A DNA stretch of 64,000 bases. Source: an uncultured Candidatus Melainabacteria bacterium (GTDB taxonomy: Bacteria; Cyanobacteriota; Vampirovibrionia; Gastranaerophilales; Gastranaerophilaceae). Position numbers and translations under genes: made by a program. The notes beneath the pieces are model-generated. The model had not been told where the DNA came from. It ran no database searches and saw nothing but the letters and a program-made list of their open reading frames with translations. The stretch spans positions 1 through 64,000 of the forward strand of contig CAKVIE010000004.1 in the NCBI GenBank assembly GCA_934754505.1, read 5' to 3'. Positions 42,612 through 51,695 of the stretch are shown in pieces; the stretch's first letter is position 1, and the number at the start of each line of letters is the position of its first letter.

Positions 42612-44731
42612 AAAGAACAACTCGATTCGCTCGGAACTTTGAAGGTTACTCTTTTCTTGAATTCTTCGGCTTTACTTGCGTTCCATTGTTTTACAGGTCG
42701 TAAATAGCCGACAATTCTTGAGTAAACTTCGCATTCTTCTCCGCAATGCGGGCATGTTTGGTGTTCGCCGTTCAAATAACCGTGGCTTGCACATGTGCTG
42801 AAGGTCGGTGAGAATGTGAAATATGGTATTCTGTAATTTTCACAAACTTTTTTAACAAGATTTTTCATAACTGTTGTGTTATGTATTCTTTCGCCTGCGA
42901 AAATGTGAACAACCGTACCGCCTGTGTATTTCGTTTGTAAATCGTCTTGGTGGTCAAGAACTTCAAAAACGTCATCGGTATAATTTACGGGAAGTTGTGA
43001 TGAGTTTGTATAGAACGGTTGTGCACCGTTTTTAACGTCCTCTTCATTTGCACAAATTAAATCGGGGTACATTTTCTTGTCTAAACCTGCAAGTCTTAAC
43101 GAAGTACCTTCTCCCGGAGTTGCTTCGAGGTTGTAATTGTTGCCCGTTTCAATTTGGAAAGACTGAACAGTTGCTCTCATAAAGTCCATTACTTCTACTG
43201 CAAATTCTTTGCCCTCGGGTGTGCCGATATTCTTGCCGAAAAGATTTAAGCAAGCCTCGTTCAAACCGATTAGACCGATTGTTGAAAAATGGTTTTTCCA
43301 ATATACGCCAAATCTTGCTTTTATATCTCTTAAATAATATTTAGTATAAGGGTAAAATCCTCTTTCCGTGAATTTTTCGATAACCTTACGTTTGATTTCC
43401 AAACTGTCTTTTGCAAGAACCATATTTTCTCTTAATTTTGCGAAAAATTCATTTTTATCTTTGGACAAATAACCTAATCTCGGCATATTTATCGTTACAA
43501 CACCGATTGAACCTGTCAAAGGATTTGAACCAAACAATCCGCCGCCTCTGTATGCCAATTCTCTGTTATCAATTCTCAAACGGCAGCACATTGAACGTGC
43601 ATCTTCAGGATTCATATCCGAATTGATGAAGTTTGAAAAATAAGGAATACCGTATTTTGCGGTCATTTCCCACAAGCCTTCAAGCTCGGGATTATCCCAA
43701 TCAAAGTCCTTTGTTATGTTATATGTCGGAATCGGGAATGTAAATACACGACCGCTGTTGTCACCTGCGGACATAATTTCAAAAAATGCCTTGTTTATCA
43801 TTCCTATTTCTTTTGTAAATTCGCCGTAAGTCTTTTCCATCATTTCGCCGCCGACAATCGCTGCTTGGTCTTTGTAATATGACGGAACATTCAAATCCAT
43901 TGTCACGTTTGTAAACGGTGTTTGAAATCCGACTCTTGTCGGCACGTTCATATTGAATACAAATTCCTGTAATGCTTGTTTTACTTGCTCATAGTTTAAA
44001 TTGTCATAGTAAACAAACGGTGCAAGCAAGGTATCAAAGTTTGAAAATGCTTGTGCTCCTGCACTTTCACCTTGCATTGTGTACAAAAAGTTTACAATCT
44101 GACCGAGTGCTGTTCTAAAGTGTTTTGCAGGTGCACTTGCTACCTTACCTTCAACACCTTTGAAACCTTCCGTCAATAAATCCTTCAAATCCCAGCCTAC
44201 GCAATATCCCGAAATGATGTTTAAATCGTGAATATGAATGTCACCTTTTGTATGAGCATCTTTTATTTCATCTGAATAAATTTTGTTTAACCAATAACTT
44301 TTACTTACGTTTGACGCAATGTAGTTATTCAAGCCTTGTACGGAATATGACATATTCGCATTTTCTTTTACGTTTAAGTCTATTTCGTTTAAATATTCAT
44401 CAACCATATCAACCTTTGCACTATTGATAAAGTTACGAACTTTTGCTCTTTGTTCACGATAAATTACATAAGACTTTGCTGCCTTTTTATATTCCGAATC
44501 AAGTAAAACTTCCTCTACAACGTCTTGAATTTCTTCTACCGACATAGTCTTTAAAAGTTGTTGTTTAGATTGTAATATTTGGAAAGCCTTTTCTGCGGCT
44601 TGTGCTGCCAAACTCTTTGCAACCGTTTTGTCAAATTCTTTCGTTGCTCGTCCTGCTTTTTCTATGGCCTCTTCAATCTTTTCTTCGTTAAAATCAACAA
44701 GCTTACCGTCACGCTTTACAACTTTTTCCAT
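42605..44731 (-). CDS. nrdD: Anaerobic ribonucleoside-triphosphate reductase
   Basis: 708 aa. An N-terminal ATP-cone (VVKRDGKLVDFNEEKIEEAI) gives allosteric control. The central 10-stranded barrel contains HDLNIISGYCVGWDL and CCRLRIDNRELAYRGGGLFG. The C-terminal zinc site is CASHGYLNGEHQTCPHCGEEC, and the glycyl-radical loop is RIVGYLRPVKQWN. It reduces NTPs to dNTPs without oxygen, with formate as the usual reductant. A textbook AAGGAGG lies 6 bases before ATG 44731. No aerobic nrdAB or nrdJ is in the window. Confidence 0.95.
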   Translation of the reverse strand: MEKVVKRDGKLVDFNEEKIEEAIEKAGRATKEFDKTVAKSLAAQAAEKAFQILQSKQQLLKTMSVEEIQDVVEEVLLDSEYKKAAKSYVIYREQRAKVRNFINSAKVDMVDEYLNEIDLNVKENANMSYSVQGLNNYIASNVSKSYWLNKIYSDEIKDAHTKGDIHIHDLNIISGYCVGWDLKDLLTEGFKGVEGKVASAPAKHFRTALGQIVNFLYTMQGESAGAQAFSNFDTLLAPFVYYDNLNYEQVKQALQEFVFNMNVPTRVGFQTPFTNVTMDLNVPSYYKDQAAIVGGEMMEKTYGEFTKEIGMINKAFFEIMSAGDNSGRVFTFPIPTYNITKDFDWDNPELEGLWEMTAKYGIPYFSNFINSDMNPEDARSMCCRLRIDNRELAYRGGGLFGSNPLTGSIGVVTINMPRLGYLSKDKNEFFAKLRENMVLAKDSLEIKRKVIEKFTERGFYPYTKYYLRDIKARFGVYWKNHFSTIGLIGLNEACLNLFGKNIGTPEGKEFAVEVMDFMRATVQSFQIETGNNYNLEATPGEGTSLRLAGLDKKMYPDLICANEEDVKNGAQPFYTNSSQLPVNYTDDVFEVLDHQDDLQTKYTGGTVVHIFAGERIHNTTVMKNLVKKVCENYRIPYFTFSPTFSTCASHGYLNGEHQTCPHCGEECEVYSRIVGYLRPVKQWNASKAEEFKKRVTFKVPSESSCSLC

Positions 44732-44780
44732 TAATCCTCCTTAGTTGACCTTTCCTAAACATATAAAGGGTTTAATTTTT

Positions 44781-44797
44781 TATCCGATTTTCGGATA
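44781..44797. promoter_or_regulatory. Inverted repeat upstream of nrdD, candidate operator
   Basis: TATCCGA-TTT-TCGGATA, perfect 7-bp arms with a 3-bp spacer, 50 bases before the nrdD start codon. Its symmetry suggests a dimeric regulator site. Confidence 0.5.
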
Positions 44798-44967
44798 TTT
44801 AATATAGGTTAGTTATTCAATATTACTTCTTTTTTTTATAGCATGTCAAATATATTTTGATTATTTTTCATCCTTTTTTCCAAAAAAAACTGAAAACCCC
44901 ATAATTACGGCTTTTAAAATTTTTACATAATTAACATATTTTTTTAACTTTTTTCAAAATACAAAAA

Positions 44968-44985
44968 ACCGCATCTTCATGCGGT
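44968..44985 (-). terminator. Terminator of the vWA/FHA/zinc-ribbon cluster
   Basis: ACCGCA / TGCGGT with loop TCTTCA; the minus strand continues TTTTTTG. It lies 28 bases after the stop of 45014. Confidence 0.88.
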
Positions 44986-45013
44986 CTTTCAAACTTTACA
45001 CTATTTACAAAAG

Positions 45014-45820
45014 TTATTTTGTCTTAACATTCGGAAAATAAGCTTTTTGTGCACCATTTTTTGAACTGAATGAAATTATAACAACTTCATTGTTATATGT
45101 GGACGGTGGTGTTTGGAATTTTCCAAAAGAATTAATTAACATTCCGACTGAATTATCCAAAGATTTGTTTCCTGAAAATTTGAAAATTTTCTTCCCTACA
45201 ATCTTACCGTCCTTGTCAATTCGGAATTCCATTTGAGTGACACCATCGCCTGTAATTCCGCTTCTGTCCCAACCTGCAATCATCGCTTCTGCAAGGCTGA
45301 TTAAATAAGAATTCATTTCGCTGTCTAATGATTGTAATTTCGTATTCAAAATTTTACTCGGATCAACTTTTGCTGCTGTCGGAGGTTCGAATGCTGCTGT
45401 TGAATCCCAAATTGCATCTATGCTTGCAGGTATAGAATAATCTTTATGCAATACGATGTTTCCGCCGCCGCCTCTGTTTCCTGTTTTTCCTGAACCCATA
45501 AAAATAAAGACCAATAACGATAAAACAATACATACCGCAAATACACCGATTCCTATCATATCTCCTGTCGTTAACGGTTTTTTGGTCTTGGTGGAGCTTT
45601 TCTTTGGTTTTTTATTGTATTTCAATTTCGGAACAGGAACATATTCTTCTTGTTCAAATCCACCGTCATCGTATTGAATCGGGTTTCCGTATTCATCATA
45701 TTCTTCTGAATATTGAGGCTCTGCTGCAAAACTTCCAACCTCGTCGAAATTGTCGTTTCCGCATTCGCAATAGTCAGGGCGTGTTTCGTATTCTTTTCCG
45801 CAATCGGTACATCTAAACAT
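45014..45820 (-). CDS. Zinc-ribbon, single-pass membrane protein with TonB-C-like domain
   Basis: 268 aa. The zinc ribbon at residues 4-21 has Cys4, Cys7, Cys18 and Cys20 (CTDCGKEYETRPDYCEC). An acidic Tyr-rich stretch and a Lys-rich stop-transfer follow, then one membrane helix at about 85-108 (MIGIGVFAVCIVLSLLVFIF). The C-terminal domain (about 165-265) resembles TonB/TolA C-termini: AMIAGWDRSGITGDGVTQ, FRIDKDGKIV, SLDNSVGMLINSFGKFQTPP. It probably spans the inner membrane with the zinc ribbon inside and the TonB-C domain in the periplasm. Last of three tightly spaced genes (14 bases after 45835). Confidence 0.65.
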   Translation of the reverse strand: MFRCTDCGKEYETRPDYCECGNDNFDEVGSFAAEPQYSEEYDEYGNPIQYDDGGFEQEEYVPVPKLKYNKKPKKSSTKTKKPLTTGDMIGIGVFAVCIVLSLLVFIFMGSGKTGNRGGGGNIVLHKDYSIPASIDAIWDSTAAFEPPTAAKVDPSKILNTKLQSLDSEMNSYLISLAEAMIAGWDRSGITGDGVTQMEFRIDKDGKIVGKKIFKFSGNKSLDNSVGMLINSFGKFQTPPSTYNNEVVIISFSSKNGAQKAYFPNVKTK

Positions 45821-45834
45821 ATTTTTTTCTTTCG

Positions 45835-47574
45835 TTATTCAAATTCTTTATCAAGTCTTGATAAAATTTCATCGTAAGTGTGAATTTCGTACAAAGTGTG
45901 TGATAACAATAATGTTTCTGCTACCAACAATGCTGTCGGAACAAGTGCTGCTACGATACTTAAGAAAATACCGCTCCATTCACCGCCGCCTATTTCCTGC
46001 ATAAAGTACGAAACGTTCATTGTAAATTCAATAAAGATAATCGACAAAGCAATTATCAAGCATCTGAATCCGTCGGCTTTGATTTTCTTAACGGCTTCCG
46101 TTCCGAATAAATCTACACCGTGTTGAACATAATTGTTAAAACCGTCATTTTTGATAACTTCTGCACCGTTTACCTGTTTTATCGTTACAAAGAACGATGT
46201 CAAAGTAAAGAATGCAAATACAATCATAACCGTTGCCAAAACCAAGAATACAGGTGATAATCTTAAACCTGAAATTCTTATCCAACCTGCGGCTTCAGGA
46301 AAACACATTGCAAGAGTGTTTGAAACACCAAATGCCAAAAACGGTGATGTTGCAATACCTAATGCATATTCGCCCCAAGATTTTATGTTCTTTGAAAATT
46401 GCTTATCTTTTATGTTTCTGAGTTTTATCGAACTTAAATTGTTTATATATAAGCCTATCCACTGTTGATAGTCTTGTAATACTTTTTTGAAATCTTCTCT
46501 GTTTTCATATTTGTCGTATTGAAGTGCTGCTTCTGTTGCAGTGTTTTTGAAATATCCGGAAAATACCGAACACAAAATCAACGTCAGCAATGAACATATA
46601 GAAACGAGTGTCGGCCCCATTTCAAGTGCCGTTGACGGGTCGTAATAAAATACCAAAATTATTACGCCGATTGACAAGAAAAGCGATAATGACAACAAAA
46701 GCATAAATGTTTTTGCAGTAGATCCTGTTTTTTGAAGTTTAGAATCTTTTAATTTATCTTGCAAATGCAGAAAAACACCTTGTTTCAAAATCAACCCTGT
46801 TACAAACAATAATATTGCGTATCCTGCAAGTAATCTCATGTGCAGAGGGAAGAAGCTTTTTGCCATTGTGGTTGCTTCCATGACCATTTTGTAAACAGTA
46901 TCTGAAATCGCTGCAGACATAATGATAGGACAAGCTATTAAACCTAATGTTAAAAACTTTTCCGCATTTCCGTTTGCAAACATTTTCTTTTTAGAATCTT
47001 CAAGAGCAAACGCAATTTCTTTTATGATTGAAACACGACGAGTTTCAATGTCTGCTTTTCTCTTATCCAATTTGATTTTAGTCGCAGCATTTACTTTATC
47101 GCCGTATAATTCTCTAATATCATCTTCATCAAAATCTTGTTCTGCAATAGCCGTCATTGTTACATGCGGTTGTTGAGGTGCCGGTCTGCGAACGGGTCTT
47201 TGCGGTTGAGCTTGACTTTGCTGCGGAGCTGTCGGTTTTGCTTGCTGCTGTACATTTGCTGTCGGCTGTTGTGTTGAAGCCGATTGATCTGTCGGCGTTT
47301 TTATTGCGACAAATTCATCAGTTCCCGCAATCATTAATTTGCAAGCCTTTTCAACCATCAATTTTGAACCCATAGGTTGACCTCTGAACATTACTTCAGG
47401 GCTTGAAAGTCGGTTTATAATCTTATATCCTCCTGTCGGAAGAATTTCAACCGTCAATACAAATTTTACGGGCACTTTTATCAAAACGTCACAATTAGGA
47501 TGACTTCCTACATTTATGACGTTTTTATCACTATATAACTTTTCTCCGCTTTTTGTTCCTATTATTACAGGCAT
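45835..47574 (-). CDS. FHA-like domain plus polytopic membrane protein
   Basis: 579 aa. Residues 1-92 look like an FHA domain (VIIGTKSGEKLYSDKNVINVGSHPNCDVLI, with the GSHxNCD turn in place of GRxxxND). A Pro/Gln-rich linker (about 95-140) and a charged helical region precede about seven membrane helices between residues 205 and 565. A charged cytosolic loop lies in the middle (ALQYDKYENREDFKKVLQDY). AAAGGAAAAATATAA precedes the ATG. I do not recognise the membrane part; it is not an obvious transporter family. It is flanked by the vWA protein (17 bases upstream) and the zinc-ribbon protein, so it is likely the scaffold of a membrane complex. Confidence 0.65.
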   Translation of the reverse strand: MPVIIGTKSGEKLYSDKNVINVGSHPNCDVLIKVPVKFVLTVEILPTGGYKIINRLSSPEVMFRGQPMGSKLMVEKACKLMIAGTDEFVAIKTPTDQSASTQQPTANVQQQAKPTAPQQSQAQPQRPVRRPAPQQPHVTMTAIAEQDFDEDDIRELYGDKVNAATKIKLDKRKADIETRRVSIIKEIAFALEDSKKKMFANGNAEKFLTLGLIACPIIMSAAISDTVYKMVMEATTMAKSFFPLHMRLLAGYAILLFVTGLILKQGVFLHLQDKLKDSKLQKTGSTAKTFMLLLSLSLFLSIGVIILVFYYDPSTALEMGPTLVSICSLLTLILCSVFSGYFKNTATEAALQYDKYENREDFKKVLQDYQQWIGLYINNLSSIKLRNIKDKQFSKNIKSWGEYALGIATSPFLAFGVSNTLAMCFPEAAGWIRISGLRLSPVFLVLATVMIVFAFFTLTSFFVTIKQVNGAEVIKNDGFNNYVQHGVDLFGTEAVKKIKADGFRCLIIALSIIFIEFTMNVSYFMQEIGGGEWSGIFLSIVAALVPTALLVAETLLLSHTLYEIHTYDEILSRLDKEFE

Positions 47575-47591
47575 TTATATTTTTCCTTTTT

Positions 47592-48260
47592 TTATCTTCC
47601 CATTGCAGCCATTATACTTCTGTTGGCTTTATCCATCATTTCATCGGTTGCAATGACCAATCTGTTTTCTCCTAAAACAGGAGTTAATTTCCCTTTAACA
47701 AAATCTAACTTTGAAGGATGTGCATATAAAAATGACATTGACATTTCGGGGCAATACTTTTTAACCTTCAAAACATTTTGAGGTAATGTATTCCAGTTGA
47801 TTTGACCTTTTATGTCGCCTTCGTTTTCCAAGTCGCCTATCACTATTAATGCAGGGATATAACCTTCTCTTTGCATTGTTAATGCATGCTGCATACCTTT
47901 TTTAATTGCTGTTCCGTATGCTGTTCCCCATGCTGCGGCATCAAATTGCGTATATTTATCCATTGACTTTCTGATTCCGCTGCCATCTTGAGGTGAACCC
48001 TCATAAATAAGATTTGCATCTTGTGAGATAATCAAAATTTTTACTTGATCTTCCGGATCTAAAGTCTTACATAAATGGCTTATGTAACTCTTTTGTTTGT
48101 ACAACTGTTCTTGGTTTGATGCCGAAATATCAATCATAAATATTGCCGCAACAGGGTGAAAATCATCAACTTTTATTGATGATAACCCTATATAAGCTGA
48201 CTTTACGATTATCGAAAATACAAGTATTATTATACCTATTATTGCAAAACGTTTTCCCAT
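47592..48260 (-). CDS. Membrane-anchored vWA-like protein
   Basis: 222 aa. A single N-terminal helix (FAIIGIIILVFSIIVKSAYIGL) anchors a domain exported or exposed to the outer face. FMIDISAS at about residues 42-49 is a MIDAS-type Asp-x-Ser-x-Ser, followed by a helix/strand alternation (DQVKILIISQDANLIYEGS, IPALIVIGDLENEGD) as in von Willebrand A folds. The Asp of GDLENEGD may be a further MIDAS ligand. It is the first gene of the three-gene cluster, 79 bases after the acyl-CoA ligase gene, with no terminator between. Confidence 0.65.
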   Translation of the reverse strand: MGKRFAIIGIIILVFSIIVKSAYIGLSSIKVDDFHPVAAIFMIDISASNQEQLYKQKSYISHLCKTLDPEDQVKILIISQDANLIYEGSPQDGSGIRKSMDKYTQFDAAAWGTAYGTAIKKGMQHALTMQREGYIPALIVIGDLENEGDIKGQINWNTLPQNVLKVKKYCPEMSMSFLYAHPSKLDFVKGKLTPVLGENRLVIATDEMMDKANRSIMAAMGR

Positions 48261-48339
48261 TTGTTATTTGTCTTTCTTGTTTTTCTACGATTGTATCATA
48301 ACTTATCGATAAATATCAAGAGCAACAAATAACATACGA

Positions 48340-50013
48340 CTATTTGTTACACTTATTATCTGCAAGTTGCTTTACTTCCTTCCTTTTTATCTTGCTTGTT
48401 GCCGTTCTCGGGAGAAGTTCTCTGTTTACAATAATGTTTGTCGGACGTTTAAACATTGACAATTTATTTGACAATTCTTTAACTTCCGCTCTTATAATTT
48501 TTGTTAATTCCGCATCATCTTTATGTGCTTCAGAAATTTCCGCCTTTGGAACAACTACAGCTGTTACGTCTTCGGTTCCGTCTTTTTGACCGCCGCTTCT
48601 TTTCGTTCCGACTACACAAACTTCTTGGAACATCGGGCTTTGTTCAAGAATTGCTTCAACTTCTTCCGGAAATACTTTTTTACCGCCGTTTAAAACAATC
48701 ATATTCTTAATTCTGCCGGTGATAAATATAAATCCGTCTTTATCAATTTTTGCGATATCGCCTGTATGAAGCCAGCCGTCAGGTTCTACGGTTTGAGCCG
48801 TTAATTCGGGCTGATTATAATATCCCATCATGACGTTATCGCCTTTAACCATTAATTCACCTGTGTTTTCGTCAATTTTAACTTCAACACCCGACAAAGC
48901 CTTTCCGACCGAGCCGATTCTTGTTGCACCTTCGTAATTTACGGATACAACAGGTGATGCTTCCGAAAGTCCGTAACCTTCATATATTCTGAAACCGATT
49001 GTTTCGAAGAATTTCAATATTTCAGTATCCAACGGTGCTCCGCCTGATAAAAATGCTTTGAATTTTCCGCCGAGTTTCTTGTGTATTGACGGGAATAACA
49101 TTTTTCTGACTTTTATCCACGGTATGAATTTTGCTATTGAATACAAAATTTCAAACGACATTTTACCGAAAATTCCCGATTGTTTTACGGTTGATTCTAT
49201 GTCTGCTTTTATTAACTTCAAAAATGCAGGAACTACAACCATAAACGTGATTTCTTTTTCAACAATTATTTGGAATAAATCTTTCGGTTTCAAACTCTTT
49301 GAATAATAAATCGCCGTTCCCATGCTCAAAAAAGTTAAAAATCCTACCGATAATTCAAACAAATGGTTCATCGGCAAAATTGACAACAATCTGTCATTTA
49401 CACCCAAATTAAAACATTTGCTAATCGAATTTACTTGTGCCATTACGTTTTTATATGAAATTTCAACACCCTTCGGATTACCCGTTGTTCCTGAGGTATA
49501 AATGATAAATGCAGATTTGCTCGGACTTCTGTGACGCCATTTCTTCTCTGTGGAATCGGGCATGTTGTATATACATTTGCAAGTTGTATCCGTGCAACCT
49601 TCATCTACAACAATTACTTCCTCTATAAACGGAAGTTCCTCTTTTAACATTTTAGCTTTTTCAAGATATGTACTTGAACAAATTAAAATTTTAGGCTGAC
49701 AGTTGCTCAAAATTGAGTTTAATTCGTACTTTGTTAATTTAATATCAAGCGGAATAAGCGTTGCACCCGACAAAATTGCCGCAAATAACGCTGCTCCCCA
49801 TTCCGGTTTTGATTCTGATAAAAGTGCGATTTTATCACCTTTATCAATTCCTCTTTCGATTAAATATGATGCAAGTCTTTGAGATAAAATGCTCAAACCT
49901 TTAAATGTCAATTCTCTCCAGCCGAGATATGATTTTATTCCCAAAGCATTTTTATTAGCGAGTTCACTTGTTCTTTGTTCCAAAAATAAAAGTACGTTTT
50001 CAGTTCTATCCAT
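48340..50013 (-). CDS. AMP-forming acyl-CoA synthetase/ligase
   Basis: 557 aa. The ANL-family motifs are: P-loop A3 IIYTSGTTGNPKGVEIS, A5 YEGYGLSEASPV, A7/A8 DGWLHTGDIAKIDKDGFIFITGR and C-terminal Lys in LPRTATSKIKRKEV. The AMP-binding N-domain and mobile C-domain are complete. It activates a carboxylic acid, probably a fatty acid, to acyl-AMP and then CoA thioester. The exact substrate is unknown; FadD-like or Aas-like roles are possible. GAGGAAAAATA precedes ATG 50013. It may be co-transcribed with the vWA/FHA cluster. Confidence 0.85.
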   Translation of the reverse strand: MDRTENVLLFLEQRTSELANKNALGIKSYLGWRELTFKGLSILSQRLASYLIERGIDKGDKIALLSESKPEWGAALFAAILSGATLIPLDIKLTKYELNSILSNCQPKILICSSTYLEKAKMLKEELPFIEEVIVVDEGCTDTTCKCIYNMPDSTEKKWRHRSPSKSAFIIYTSGTTGNPKGVEISYKNVMAQVNSISKCFNLGVNDRLLSILPMNHLFELSVGFLTFLSMGTAIYYSKSLKPKDLFQIIVEKEITFMVVVPAFLKLIKADIESTVKQSGIFGKMSFEILYSIAKFIPWIKVRKMLFPSIHKKLGGKFKAFLSGGAPLDTEILKFFETIGFRIYEGYGLSEASPVVSVNYEGATRIGSVGKALSGVEVKIDENTGELMVKGDNVMMGYYNQPELTAQTVEPDGWLHTGDIAKIDKDGFIFITGRIKNMIVLNGGKKVFPEEVEAILEQSPMFQEVCVVGTKRSGGQKDGTEDVTAVVVPKAEISEAHKDDAELTKIIRAEVKELSNKLSMFKRPTNIIVNRELLPRTATSKIKRKEVKQLADNKCNK

Positions 50014-50099
50014 TATTTTTCCTCAATCGTAATTAATGTTTCCTGCTTTGATTTTGATTTTATCATAAATTTTTTATTTTTCCAAAATTTAAAAAACAA

Positions 50100-51683
50100 T
50101 TAATTTTTGTTTTCGACAGATGTTTCTTCTTTCGGGAAATTCTTTATCAAAAAAACCAGCGGAATTACGATAATCGAAGCTATACCGCAAATTCTGAACG
50201 CCTCCATAAAGCCCCACAGCGTTGACTGCTTCAAAAGTTCACCATACAACGAATATTGAGCCGCATAATCAGCGACAGAATGGTGCATATATGCTGTCAA
50301 AGCTGCTTTTGTCGCTTCAAATTTTGCCGTAAAAACAGGATTTAACGGGGTCAAATGTTCAACCATCATATTTTGGTGCATTTGAGAAAATCTTGAAATC
50401 AAAGTTGTAACAATAGATGTACCGATTGCCCCGCCGATGTTTTTCAAAAGTGATTGCAAACCGCTCGCATTTGTCATTTGCGAATTAGACAAAGTTGCAA
50501 CGGACAAAGACACCAACGGCATCATTGCAAAGCCCATTCCAAGCCCGAAAATAAAGTTCGGAACGGCAATATTCATACTCGAAATTTGCAAGTTCAAAAA
50601 TCCGAACTCCAAACCTGCCGTACCAATCAAAGCAAGCCCTACCACCGCAAGCAGTCTGTTATCGACTCTTGTTGACAAAATTCCGAACAAAACCATCGAG
50701 GTTAAAGCTCCGATACCTCTCGGCATAATCGTTAAACCGCTTAAAAATGCGGTATAACCCATTACCGATTGCAAAAATTGCGGCAAAATTGCAACTGATG
50801 CAAGCAATACCCCTTGAATTACCACCTGAATTATTGTTCCTGCCGAGAAATTCAAATCCTTAAACACTCTTAAATCTACCAAAGATTCTTTTTTCATTTG
50901 CGAAACGAAGAACAAAAATCCCGAAAGCACGCAAATAATGGTTAATCTGCATATCCAAGGTGCATTAAACCAATCGGCATTGTTTCCTTTATCCAAAATT
51001 ACCTGCAATGTCGCAAGCCAAACCGTCAAAAGGAAAAAGCCACTCGCATCAAGTTTAACGTTTTTCTGCTTTCTTGCATACGGAGGGTCTTCAAGCAAAG
51101 ATTTTGCAAGGCTTACGGTCAAAATTCCAAACGGTACGTTTATAAAAAATATCCACGGCCACGAATAATTATCCGTTATCCAGCCGCCCAAAACAGGACC
51201 GATAATCGGGGCAACGACTACAACCAAGCCGAATACCGCCATTGCCTGACCTCTTTCTTTTGGTTTAAAAGATTCAAGCAAAACAGCCTGAGATACGGGC
51301 AAAAGTCCGCCTCCGCCAAAACCTTGTGCAATTCTTGCTAAAATCATCATTCCGATTGAATTGGAAAGTCCGCATAATACGGAAGAAACCGTAAATAAAA
51401 TTACACTGAATATAAAAAAGTTTTTTCTTCCCATAAGTTTGCTGAACCAGTCAACGGCCGTGATTGCAATACCGCTCGCAACAAGGTAACTTGTCAAAAT
51501 CCAAGTGGATTCTTCACGACTGACGGAAAAAGTTCCTGCCATGTGCGGAAGTGCAACGTTTGCAATGGTTTCATCAAGTACAAACATAAATGCCGCAAAA
51601 ATGGTCGGTAAAGCTATTAACCACGGATTGTTTTTCGGCTGCCAAACTTCAGTGTTATTAATCGTTTCGGCTGTTTCACTCAT
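50100..51683 (-). CDS. emrB: MFS drug transporter, EmrB/QacA (DHA2) family
   Basis: 527 aa with 14 predicted membrane helices, the DHA2 number. Motifs: LDETIANVALPHMAGTF (motif D1 of the 14-TM group), GRKNFFIFS (motif A), RIAQGFGGGGLLPVSQAVLL, and the antiporter motif C GLVVVVAPIIGPVLGGWITD. It exports drugs or bile acids with proton uptake, working with EmrA and an outer-membrane channel. It starts 12 bases after emrA, with GGCGGATTAAACA before the ATG. Confidence 0.9.
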   Translation of the reverse strand: MSETAETINNTEVWQPKNNPWLIALPTIFAAFMFVLDETIANVALPHMAGTFSVSREESTWILTSYLVASGIAITAVDWFSKLMGRKNFFIFSVILFTVSSVLCGLSNSIGMMILARIAQGFGGGGLLPVSQAVLLESFKPKERGQAMAVFGLVVVVAPIIGPVLGGWITDNYSWPWIFFINVPFGILTVSLAKSLLEDPPYARKQKNVKLDASGFFLLTVWLATLQVILDKGNNADWFNAPWICRLTIICVLSGFLFFVSQMKKESLVDLRVFKDLNFSAGTIIQVVIQGVLLASVAILPQFLQSVMGYTAFLSGLTIMPRGIGALTSMVLFGILSTRVDNRLLAVVGLALIGTAGLEFGFLNLQISSMNIAVPNFIFGLGMGFAMMPLVSLSVATLSNSQMTNASGLQSLLKNIGGAIGTSIVTTLISRFSQMHQNMMVEHLTPLNPVFTAKFEATKAALTAYMHHSVADYAAQYSLYGELLKQSTLWGFMEAFRICGIASIIVIPLVFLIKNFPKEETSVENKN

Positions 51684-51695
51684 TGTTTAATCCGC

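Larger units (their letters stand above)
44732..45013. other. Non-coding region upstream of nrdD
   Basis: 282 bases holding the nrdD leader, an inverted repeat at 44781-44797 and the terminator of the upstream zinc-ribbon gene (44968-44985). No gene is seen, and no clear NrdR box (ACACTATATATTGT-like) could be found by eye. Confidence 0.65.

Noticed and set aside
44732..44830. NrdR box upstream of nrdD
   Set aside because: No ACACTATATATTGT-like pair could be found; only the TATCCGA inverted repeat stands out.
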